Assembly (NCBI GenBank): GCA_934085875.1
Contig: CAKOHQ010000012.1
Location: 1-29,493, forward strand
DNA: 29,493 nt
Reading direction: 5' to 3'
DNA from: an uncultured Bacilli bacterium
GTDB lineage: Bacteria; Bacillota_I; Bacilli_A; RF39; UBA660
The notes beneath the pieces are model-generated. The model was not told where the DNA came from. It did not search any database and saw only the letters and a list, made by a program, of their open reading frames with translations. Shown here one piece after another: positions 7,129 to 13,195 of this stretch; within the stretch, counting starts at the first letter, position 1; each line of letters begins with the position of its first letter. Made by a program: the position numbers and the translations under genes.

Positions 7129-7983
7129 ATGAATCAAGAAAAAATGTATTTAATTAATAAAATATTTAATAATGAAACTATTAGGACGGTATGGGATAAA
7201 GATGATGAAAAATATTATATAAGTGTTGTTGATATAGTAGGAACTATATCCGAAACTAAGGATAAGCAGTCTTATTGGAGAAAGTTAAAGCAAAGGCTAA
7301 GGGAAGAGGGAAATGAAACCGTGACAAACTGTCACGCTTTGAAACTTAAAGCTCAAGATGGTAAATATAGATTAACAGATGTAGTTGATGTTGAGGGAAT
7401 ATTTAGAATAATTGAATCTATTCCTAGTAAAAATGCGGAACCTATAAAAATGTGGTTGGCTAAATTAGGTAGTGAAAGAATAGATGAAATATTTGATCCA
7501 TCTATAAGTGTTCAACGTGGTATAGATATTTATCGTGCAAAAGGATATGAAGAAGCGTGGATAAGCAAAAGAATAAAAGGAATGCAAGATAGAAAAAAGT
7601 TAACTGATATTTGGAAAGCTGGAGGAATAAATGGAAATAAAGAATATGCAATTTTAACTAACGAAATATATAAAGGTTGGTCTGGTATGACAGCAAAAGA
7701 ATTTAAACAATTTAAAGGTCTTAGAAAAGAATCTTTAAGAGATAATATGAGTGATATTGAAATTATACTTGCTGACTTGGGAGAAGTTGCAACTGGAGAA
7801 ATTGCTAAAAAACATAAACCACAAGGTTTAAAAGAAAATATAAGTGTTGCAAAACGCGGTGGTAAAATAGCAAATAATGCAAGAATAGATTTAGAACGTG
7901 AAATTGGCGATACAGTTATAACAAATAATAATAATTTAAATTATAAATATATTGATGAAAAAGAAAAAATAGAAAATAAATAA
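7129..7983 (+). CDS. Bro-N / DinD-like DNA-damage-inducible or antirepressor protein
   Basis: The 284-residue protein begins with a Bro-N domain (about 15-110): IRTVWDKDDEKYYISVVDIVGTI, YWRKLKQRL, VTNCHALKL and DGKYRLTDVVDVEG. The C-terminal part (ISKRIKGMQDRKKLTDIWKAGGINGNKEYAILTN in segments, LTNEIYKGWSGMTAKEFKQFKG, SDIEIILADLGEVATGEIAKKHKPQG) matches DinD and phage antirepressor-type proteins. In E. coli DinD restrains RecA filaments; in phages Bro-type proteins act as antirepressors. The RBS AAAAAGGAG is good. The gene is the only one between two 65-bp direct repeats, and its codon use is a little richer in G/C than its neighbours. It is likely mobile cargo or a phage remnant. Confidence 0.82.
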   Translation: MNQEKMYLINKIFNNETIRTVWDKDDEKYYISVVDIVGTISETKDKQSYWRKLKQRLREEGNETVTNCHALKLKAQDGKYRLTDVVDVEGIFRIIESIPSKNAEPIKMWLAKLGSERIDEIFDPSISVQRGIDIYRAKGYEEAWISKRIKGMQDRKKLTDIWKAGGINGNKEYAILTNEIYKGWSGMTAKEFKQFKGLRKESLRDNMSDIEIILADLGEVATGEIAKKHKPQGLKENISVAKRGGKIANNARIDLEREIGDTVITNNNNLNYKYIDEKEKIENK

Positions 7984-8004
7984 AAACATAAAAAATTAAT
8001 TAGT

Positions 8005-8069
8005 ACAAGTGTAATAGTGCCAAGTGAAAAGTAAATTAAAAGTTTACTTTTTTTCATATAATTTAATAT
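8005..8069 (+). repeat. 65-bp direct repeat, copy 2
   Basis: This near-copy of 6879-6943 would encode TSVIVPSEK then stop in the matching frame, followed by the same hairpin terminator (AAAGTAAA / TTTACTTT) and a TATAAT (8057-8062). There is no similarity upstream of 8005 to the lipoprotein gene. Confidence 0.85.
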
Positions 8070-8433
8070 GGAAGATATATTAAGTAATGATTTGGCTAGA
8101 TTAAAATTTGAAGATATTTTATTTATTATATTTATAATTGCAATATCTTTTAATATAGTTGCTAATCAATATCAAAAAAATTATGTTAATACTGGTAATA
8201 AAAAATCTGAAAAAACTGCAAATGATATTTATTTGTTTGTTTTAATTGTTGTTTTATTAATATATTTATATTTTATTTATAGAAATTATGATGCTTATAA
8301 AAAGGCTAGTGTTAATGATAAAAGAATTTTTAGAATTAAATTACTTGGTAGTGCTTTGTTAATTGCTGGTGTATCTTGTTTAATATATTTTCAAATTAAT
8401 AATCCTGACTTTGTTGGAGCTCCGTCCGTGTAA
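8068..8433 (+). CDS. Three-TM membrane protein of unknown function
   Basis: This 121-residue protein has membrane segments at about 15-33, 54-72 and 91-109, separated by charged loops. No family was recognised. ATG 8068 has no Shine-Dalgarno upstream. A TATAAT at 8057-8062 places the expected transcription start at or one base from the ATG, so the message may be leaderless. A weaker alternative start is TTG 8092 (residue 9). The start falls at the very end of repeat copy 2, so before the insertion it would have lain directly downstream of the lipoprotein gene. Confidence 0.65.
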   Translation: MEDILSNDLARLKFEDILFIIFIIAISFNIVANQYQKNYVNTGNKKSEKTANDIYLFVLIVVLLIYLYFIYRNYDAYKKASVNDKRIFRIKLLGSALLIAGVSCLIYFQINNPDFVGAPSV

Positions 8434-8461
8434 AATAAGTGTTTACTTTATTTACTAATTA

Positions 8462-8490
8462 TTGTTTAATGAATGCCTTTGTATTATAAT
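8462..8490 (+). promoter_or_regulatory. Promoter of the alcohol dehydrogenase gene
   Basis: -35-like TTGTTT (8462-8467), a 17-bp spacer and -10 TATAAT (8485-8490), followed by the SD AGGAGG before ATG 8513. The TTG at 8462 is read here as part of the -35, not as a start codon. Confidence 0.55.
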
Positions 8491-8512
8491 TTATATTATA
8501 GGAGGCATTTAT

Positions 8513-9535
8513 ATGAAATGTGTTAAAATAAACGGAAAAAGAGAATTTGTTAGTGGTGAAATTGATAAACCAGTGAGTAAAAATGGTAGTGTTGTTTTTA
8601 AAGTAGAGTCATGTGGTATATGTGGTAGCGATATTCATTATTGGGATATGGGAGAACTATCAGGTCTTGTTATGGGACATGAATTTTGTGGTACTGTTAT
8701 TGATCCTGGTTCTAGAACTGATTTAAAAGTTGGAGACAGAATAACAGGACTTCCAATATCTCCATGTGGTGTATGTCATGCTTGTAAGAGTGGGAATCCA
8801 CAATATTGTAAATTAACTTGGAGTAAAGCGGTTGGTTTATCTTTAACTAATCCAGGTGGATATGCAGAATTTTCTAGTTGTAGAGCTGATATGGTAAAAA
8901 AACTTCCGGATAATGTATCTAATGATGAAGCAGCTATGGTTGAGCCATGTTCTGTTAGTTTACACGCTGTTAATTTAGGTAAGGTAAAAAGTGGAGATAA
9001 TGTTTTAATTATTGGTGGCGGTATAATTGGTTTAATGTGTGCACTTTTTGCAAAAAAAGCAGGTGCTAAATATGTTGCATTACTTGAAACTAATGAAATG
9101 CGTGGTAAAAAATCCTTAAAATTTGGTTGTGTTGATGAATATTATAATGCTATTGATGCGAATTCTGTACCGAAATTAGTAGAAAAAACGATAGGTGGAT
9201 TTGATGTTGTACTTGAATGTTGTGGTAATAGTCCAGCGGTAAGCGAAGCAATAATGGCTGTTCGCCCTGGAGGAATGATTGTCTTAGTTGGCGTTAGTAT
9301 GATTCCAATAACTATTCCTACTGTTATGGCAGTAATGGGTGAAGTTACAATGCAAGGTGCTATTGCATATACAGTTAGTGAATTTGAAAGTGTAATTGAT
9401 ATGATTAGCAAAAAAGAAATTGAAGTAGAACAATATGTCGATGATAGAGTTGGGTTAGATAAAGTACAAGATTCATTCTTAAGACTTACAAATGGACAAG
9501 ACGATGCTATTAAAATAATAATACATCCAAATTAA
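8513..9535 (+). CDS. Zinc-dependent alcohol dehydrogenase (MDR superfamily)
   Basis: The start at ATG 8513 follows a consensus AGGAGG seven bases upstream. The 340-residue protein has the GroES-like N-terminal domain with catalytic zinc ligands Cys37 (ESCGICGSD) and His56/Glu57 (GHEF). The four-cysteine structural zinc lobe is CGVCHACKSGNPQYC. A Rossmann domain follows with VLIIGGGIIGLMCA and the NAD ribose-binding acidic strand LLETNE. It oxidises a secondary alcohol or polyol with NAD(P), or runs in reverse; it is closest in look to sorbitol/threonine dehydrogenase types. It is a single-gene unit with its own promoter. Substrate not determinable. Confidence 0.9.
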   Translation: MKCVKINGKREFVSGEIDKPVSKNGSVVFKVESCGICGSDIHYWDMGELSGLVMGHEFCGTVIDPGSRTDLKVGDRITGLPISPCGVCHACKSGNPQYCKLTWSKAVGLSLTNPGGYAEFSSCRADMVKKLPDNVSNDEAAMVEPCSVSLHAVNLGKVKSGDNVLIIGGGIIGLMCALFAKKAGAKYVALLETNEMRGKKSLKFGCVDEYYNAIDANSVPKLVEKTIGGFDVVLECCGNSPAVSEAIMAVRPGGMIVLVGVSMIPITIPTVMAVMGEVTMQGAIAYTVSEFESVIDMISKKEIEVEQYVDDRVGLDKVQDSFLRLTNGQDDAIKIIIHPN

Positions 9536-9545
9536 TGAGGTTATT

Positions 9546-9767
9546 ATGTTAGAAAATGATATAATATTTAAATATAATAATAAAATGTATACAATAATTG
9601 ATAGATTTAGTTCAAATGATAAAAATTATATAATATATAAATTAGATGATAAGGATGATTTATATGCTGCATTGTATAAAATAGATGATAATAATAATAT
9701 ACAATTATTTGATATAACAAATGAAGAAGATTATGATATAATAGATAAATATTTGGAGAAGTTATGA
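9546..9767 (+). CDS. DUF1292-like small protein
   Basis: The 73-residue acidic protein has the pattern of DUF1292 proteins: repeated short strands (NDIIFKYNNKMYTIIDRF, YIIYKLDDKDDLYAALYKI) ending in an ITNEEDYDIIDKYLEKL helix. DUF1292 proteins are widespread small cytoplasmic Firmicutes proteins of unknown role. The stop overlaps the ATG of the lytic transglycosylase gene (ATGA), so the two are translationally coupled. A second DUF1292-like gene at 20888 is coupled to another single-TM protein. Confidence 0.72.
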   Translation: MLENDIIFKYNNKMYTIIDRFSSNDKNYIIYKLDDKDDLYAALYKIDDNNNIQLFDITNEEDYDIIDKYLEKL

Positions 9768-10906
9768 AAAAACAAATGGCAATAATATTAAAAGAAGATG
9801 GAGATTTTGAATATGTATATGATAAAACTATTAAGGATCCTAATTTAAAAAATTATAAAATAATGTTTTATAATATATTAAGAAATTGTGTTAAAATAAG
9901 GAATGTTAATGATAGTTTGTTATTAGAAGATGATAAATATGAATTTAATATTTTTAATTATAGTAAAATAGATGATAAAAATATTCGAAAAATGGTAAAA
10001 GATGCTATACCTTTTAATGTTGATAGGAAAAAGAAAGATTTAAGAGGTAAAAAAATAAGAAGAATAGCAGCATTAGGCACCGTTATTGTTATTTCTAGTA
10101 GTTCAATATATGCAATGCTAAAAAGAAATGAAAATAGTTTAATTTCCTATGTTAATGATAATTTTGATCAAGGTACTGAAGTAGTAGATTTGTTATCTCA
10201 AGAAAATATTGATCAAAATGTTGTTGTTGATAATTTAGTTTATGAAGGAAAGAATGAAATGCAAGATGATAATGATAATGAAATAATAATGAATTATGAA
10301 GATAGAACAAATACACCAAAATATTTAAAAACAAAAAAATTATATTCTGATAAAATAAAAGAAATCGCTAATCAATATGGATTAGATTATAGAGTTATTT
10401 TAGGTATTGCTACTCAAGAATGTGGTGTTCATGTACCAGAGTTAAGGGGACCAGCAAGAGGTCTTATGCAAATAGAAAAATCAGTTTGGGTTGGAAACGA
10501 TATAAGTGCTTTTAACTATCAAACTAATAAAGTTGAAACTGTTCATATAACTGATGAAAAACTTAAAAATTTAGATTTTAATATTAAAGTAGCTTGTATG
10601 ATATTTCAAAATTATTTAAAAAAAGCATATTATAATATTCCTGCTGCAATACAGATGTATAACTATGGACCTGGTAATATAAAAACCGCTATTAATAATT
10701 TTTATGGAAATAAAGTATCAAGTGATAAAGTATTAAAAAGTAAAGATTATGATTGGCTTCAAGGTAGAGAAAATGTTAGAGCGGGGGATAAACAATACTT
10801 AGAACATATATTATCTTATATAGAAGATACAAATGATTTAACATTTAGAAAAGGTAATGAAACAGTATCTTGTTCAATTAATAAAGAATTTGTAAAAAAA
10901 ATATAA
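9764..10906 (+). CDS. Membrane-anchored SLT-type lytic transglycosylase
   Basis: The 380-residue protein has a soluble, probably cytoplasmic, N-terminal region (1-95), a basic stop (KKKDLRGKKIRR), one membrane helix (about 101-118) and an extracellular linker. The soluble lytic transglycosylase domain follows from about residue 195: IANQYGLDYRVILGIATQE with catalytic Glu219, GLMQIE (233-238) and MYNYGPGN (about 298-305). It would cleave the MurNAc-GlcNAc bond in peptidoglycan. The long cytoplasmic N-terminal part is unusual for these enzymes and may be contacted by the coupled DUF1292-like protein. A terminator overlaps the stop. Confidence 0.85.
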   Translation: MKKQMAIILKEDGDFEYVYDKTIKDPNLKNYKIMFYNILRNCVKIRNVNDSLLLEDDKYEFNIFNYSKIDDKNIRKMVKDAIPFNVDRKKKDLRGKKIRRIAALGTVIVISSSSIYAMLKRNENSLISYVNDNFDQGTEVVDLLSQENIDQNVVVDNLVYEGKNEMQDDNDNEIIMNYEDRTNTPKYLKTKKLYSDKIKEIANQYGLDYRVILGIATQECGVHVPELRGPARGLMQIEKSVWVGNDISAFNYQTNKVETVHITDEKLKNLDFNIKVACMIFQNYLKKAYYNIPAAIQMYNYGPGNIKTAINNFYGNKVSSDKVLKSKDYDWLQGRENVRAGDKQYLEHILSYIEDTNDLTFRKGNETVSCSINKEFVKKI

Positions 10907-10932
10907 CTTTTTGTTTAAGAAGTTATATTTTT
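10897..10932 (+). terminator. Terminator after the lytic transglycosylase gene
   Basis: A perfect 13-bp stem AAAAATATAACTT (10897-10909) / AAGTTATATTTTT (10920-10932) encloses loop TTTGTTTAAG. It overlaps the stop codon. Confidence 0.8.
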
Positions 10933-10939
10933 ATGTTAT

Positions 10940-10945
10940 TATAAT
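10940..10945 (+). promoter_or_regulatory. -10 element for the gene at 10960
   Basis: TATAAT 12 bases downstream of the terminator arm, just before the SD AGGTGG. No clear -35 is visible. Confidence 0.4.
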
Positions 10946-10959
10946 TTATAGGTGGTAAT

Positions 10960-11463
10960 ATGGTAAATAAAAATAATAAATTAAAACAAAAAAAAGTAGT
11001 AAATGATGACATTGCTCTTGTTAGAAATATTGCAATCTTATTAGTTATTGTAGTAGTTATAAGTTTAGGTATTTATTTTTTAACAGATAAAATGATAAAA
11101 AAAGATTTAAATAATAATGATACAAAAACTGAAACTAAAATAGATTATGATATAGCAACAATAGGAACAATGTTTAATAGAATTGAAGAAGAATATTATG
11201 TAATTTTATATTCTAAAGAAAATGATGGTAGTGATTTAGATAGTGTTCTTGCTACTTATAGAAGTAGTGATAATTATTTGAAGACATATTATATAAATTT
11301 AGATAAAAAAATTAATAATTATGTTTTAGGAGATGAATTAGTTCAAAGTCCTAAAAATAGTGATGAAGTTAAAGTAAAAGAAGCTACATTATATAAAATT
11401 AATAATGGAAAAGTTATTAAATGTTATAGTGGTGTTGACAATATTGTAAATGTTTTAAAATAA
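10960..11463 (+). CDS. Membrane-anchored thioredoxin-like protein lacking CxxC
   Basis: This 167-residue protein has a basic N-terminus and one membrane helix (about 24-46, IAILLVIVVVISLGIYFL). The extracytoplasmic domain has the strand-helix order of a thioredoxin fold: EEYYVILYSKEND, DSVLATYRSSDN, LKTYYINLD, and the closing ATLYKINNGKVIKCYSGVDNIVNVLK, which resembles the PTLLxFKNGKVVxxxxG hairpin of thioredoxins. There is no CxxC active site, so it is unlikely to be a redox enzyme. Fold assignment is inference from pattern. SD AGGTGG. Confidence 0.6.
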   Translation: MVNKNNKLKQKKVVNDDIALVRNIAILLVIVVVISLGIYFLTDKMIKKDLNNNDTKTETKIDYDIATIGTMFNRIEEEYYVILYSKENDGSDLDSVLATYRSSDNYLKTYYINLDKKINNYVLGDELVQSPKNSDEVKVKEATLYKINNGKVIKCYSGVDNIVNVLK

Positions 11464-11485
11464 GATGAGTTCTCGTCTTTTTTTT
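11462..11485 (+). terminator. Terminator after the thioredoxin-like gene
   Basis: The stem AAGATGAG (11462-11469) / CTCGTCTT (11472-11479), with one G-T pair, runs into eight T residues. It overlaps the stop codon. Confidence 0.75.
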
Positions 11486-11497
11486 AATAAAAAAATG

Positions 11498-11506
11498 TGT
11501 TAGAAT
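11498..11506 (+). promoter_or_regulatory. Extended -10 promoter giving a leaderless S41 protease mRNA
   Basis: TG-T-TAGAAT (11498-11506) is an extended -10. The ATG at 11514 is 7 bases downstream, where transcription would start. There is no Shine-Dalgarno in between. Confidence 0.5.
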
Positions 11507-11513
11507 TAATAAT

Positions 11514-12704
11514 ATGAAGAAGATTAAATTAAATTATATACAATTATCATTATTTGCTATTATACCAAGTATAATTACATTTATATTAGGAGGATCATTA
11601 GTTTATAGTAGACTAAATAATACTGGTAAAGTAACTACAACTAATAATAAAAATGTAAATGAATTTATTTCTGCATATAATAAATTATTAGATGAGTATT
11701 ATGAAAATTTGGATGAAAATAAATTAGTAGATGCTGCTATAAATGGTATGATGAGTTATGTTGGAGATGACTATTCTATATATATGAATGAAGATGCTAC
11801 TAATATATTAAATGATAAATTAGATGGTACTTATGATGGTATTGGTGTTAGAATATCAATAAATGAAGATAATAAAATGTACATATATGAAGTTTTTGAT
11901 AATTCTCCTGCTAAAAGTGCTGGGATAGAAGAAGGAGATATTATTTTAAATGTAAATGGTGTTGATGTTGAGGGTAAGACTACTGAAGAAGTATCTAGTT
12001 TAATTAAAAATAATAAAGAAAATACTAATAAAATAATAGTTAATAGAAATGGAAATGAAATGTCTTTTGATGTTGATAAAAAAACTTTGATAGTGCCTGC
12101 AATAAATAGTTCTATTAAGGATATTAATGGAAAGAAGATTGGATATATTTATTTACAAACATTTTCTAATACTTTAGACACTCAAGTAGAAACCACATTA
12201 TTAAGTATGGAAAAAGAAGGGATAGATTCATTAATAATAGATGTTAGAAATAATACTGGAGGATATTTAACAAGTTGTACAAAAATAATAGAATTGTTTT
12301 TAGAAAAAAATAAGTTAATGTATTCTATAAAAAGTAAGAAAGATAATATTGAATATAAAGATAGTACAAGTACGAAAAGAAACTATCCAATTATTGTGTT
12401 GGTTAATGGTAGTAGTGCAAGTGCAAGTGAAATTTTAGCTGGTGCTTTGAAATATAGTTATAATGCTACTATTATAGGAACTAAAACATATGGTAAAGGT
12501 AAAGTACAAAGTACTAGTAAATTAAATGATGGTACAATGTTTAAATATACTACTGCAAAATGGTATATGCCTAATGGTGAATGTTTAGATGGTAAAGGTT
12601 TGGAACCTGATGTTAATATTGAATTAGATGATACATATAAAGATAATCCTATTGAAGAAAATGATAATCAATTAAATGAAGCAATTAAAATATTAAGTGA
12701 ATAA
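11514..12704 (+). CDS. S41-family C-terminal processing protease (Ctp)
   Basis: The 396-residue serine protease acts outside the membrane. It has an N-terminal anchor (about 10-32), a helical cap, and a PDZ domain (about 100-185: YDGIGVRI, VFDNSPAKSAGI, GDIILNVNGVDVEG). The S41 catalytic core (about 205-370) has IIDVRNNTGGYL, the serine motif NGSSASASEILAGALK (Ser within 301-305) and the lysine in TYGKGKVQ (Lys328). It lacks the C-terminal peptidoglycan-binding extension found in some CtpA proteins. CtpB in Bacillus cuts SpoIVFA during sporulation; whether this one has such a role is unknown. No SD is visible and the message may be leaderless. Confidence 0.9.
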   Translation: MKKIKLNYIQLSLFAIIPSIITFILGGSLVYSRLNNTGKVTTTNNKNVNEFISAYNKLLDEYYENLDENKLVDAAINGMMSYVGDDYSIYMNEDATNILNDKLDGTYDGIGVRISINEDNKMYIYEVFDNSPAKSAGIEEGDIILNVNGVDVEGKTTEEVSSLIKNNKENTNKIIVNRNGNEMSFDVDKKTLIVPAINSSIKDINGKKIGYIYLQTFSNTLDTQVETTLLSMEKEGIDSLIIDVRNNTGGYLTSCTKIIELFLEKNKLMYSIKSKKDNIEYKDSTSTKRNYPIIVLVNGSSASASEILAGALKYSYNATIIGTKTYGKGKVQSTSKLNDGTMFKYTTAKWYMPNGECLDGKGLEPDVNIELDDTYKDNPIEENDNQLNEAIKILSE

Positions 12705-12727
12705 ATGATTGATATATCGTTTTTTTT
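12704..12727 (+). terminator. Terminator after the S41 protease gene
   Basis: The stem AATGAT (12704-12709) / ATCGTT (12716-12721), with one G-T pair, is followed by a T tract to 12727. It begins at the stop codon. Confidence 0.65.
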
Positions 12728-12817
12728 AATTTATTTACATAATATGACATATTTTTTAAATACTGTATTGTAGTATATATAACCAGAACATTTTATATTC
12801 TGTTAGTGTTTATCCAA

Positions 12818-12913
12818 CTATTTATATAGAAGGGATGTATATATGAAATTTAAAAGTTTTATTATTAAAATACTTGACAGTATAATTTTATTATACATAT
12901 TGAAATTAGTCAT
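12818..12913 (-). CDS. Short hydrophobic ORF on the minus strand (31 codons)
   Basis: On the minus strand a consensus AGGAGG (complement of 12917-12922) lies three bases before ATG (complement of 12911-12913; spacing AGGAGG-ATT-ATG). The 31-residue peptide contains NKIILSSILIIKLLNFI and is hydrophobic. It lies downstream of the minus-strand promoter and terminator at 13090-12980, so it would need readthrough. The spacing is short for efficient initiation. It overlaps a plus-strand ORF of similar character. Whether either is translated is unknown. Confidence 0.35.
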   Translation of the reverse strand: MTNFNMYNKIILSSILIIKLLNFIYTSLLYK

Positions 12914-12932
12914 AATCCTCCTACAAAATTAA
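12843..12932 (+). CDS. Candidate small hydrophobic toxin peptide (29 residues)
   Basis: The 29-residue peptide from ATG 12843 has SD GAAGGG (12829-12834) eight bases upstream. It starts MKFKSF and has one helix-forming hydrophobic stretch (ILDSIILLYILKLVIILL) with charged ends, the profile of a type I toxin. Downstream, a convergent minus-strand RNA (13055-12980) overlaps what would be the 3' untranslated region, as in the txpA/ratA and bsrG/SR4 loci of Bacillus. A hairpin CAGAA/TTCTG (near 12784-12801) lies in its leader. The peptide matches no known toxin that I recognise. Confidence 0.45.
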   Translation: MKFKSFIIKILDSIILLYILKLVIILLQN

Positions 12933-12979
12933 AGGGTTTTGGTTGAAATTAATTAGACACTAGTGTTTTATATTTGTGT

Positions 12980-13055
12980 TAAAAAAACACACGTATTAAA
13001 AAATACGAGTGTCTACACAAACGGGTAGACATTCCAGATATAGAATGTTCTACTT
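12980..13055 (-). ncRNA. Short terminated minus-strand RNA (candidate antitoxin RNA)
   Basis: The RNA would start about 13055, 7 bases after the -10 of a strong minus-strand promoter. Its first hairpin pairs GTAGAACATTC with GAATGTCTAC (13053-13043 / 13034-13025, one bulge). Its second is a terminator: ACACTCGTATT / AATACGTGTGT (13012-13002 / 12997-12987, one mismatch, loop TTTT) followed by six T residues ending about 12981. Length is about 75 nt. An 8-bp alternative pairing (13008-13015 with 12954-12961) would disrupt the terminator in readthrough RNA. No known riboswitch family fits. Confidence 0.5.
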
Positions 13056-13061
13056 AATTTA

Positions 13062-13090
13062 ATTTTAACATTACCATATTGATGTGTCAA
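13062..13090 (-). promoter_or_regulatory. Strong minus-strand promoter
   Basis: On the minus strand: a consensus -35 TTGACA (complement of 13085-13090), a 17-bp spacer ending in TGT, and -10 TAAAAT (complement of 13062-13067) with an extended TG. This is the closest match to a sigma-A consensus in the window, and no large minus-strand gene follows it. Confidence 0.7.
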
Positions 13091-13195
13091 TTTAAATTTT
13101 ATATAAATATGATTGAAATATATCATTTTTTATTTTATAATTTTATTAGAGTAGTAATGTACTTAAAAATAATATAAGGTAGGAGAGAGTCGATT

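Noticed and set aside
7321..7335. Palindrome GTGACA-AAC-TGTCAC
   Set aside because: It lies in the Bro-N coding region over the conserved VTNCH motif, so the protein sequence explains it.
8462..8512. TTG start extending the alcohol dehydrogenase by 17 residues
   Set aside because: The TTG is part of a -35 element; a consensus AGGAGG precedes ATG 8513, where the family's N-terminus begins.
13025..13053. Possible purine-type riboswitch (GATAT loop and TTCTAC-like junction)
   Set aside because: The P3 stem, the CCGTAAA-type loop and the GACTA junction are missing on both strands, and no purine gene follows.
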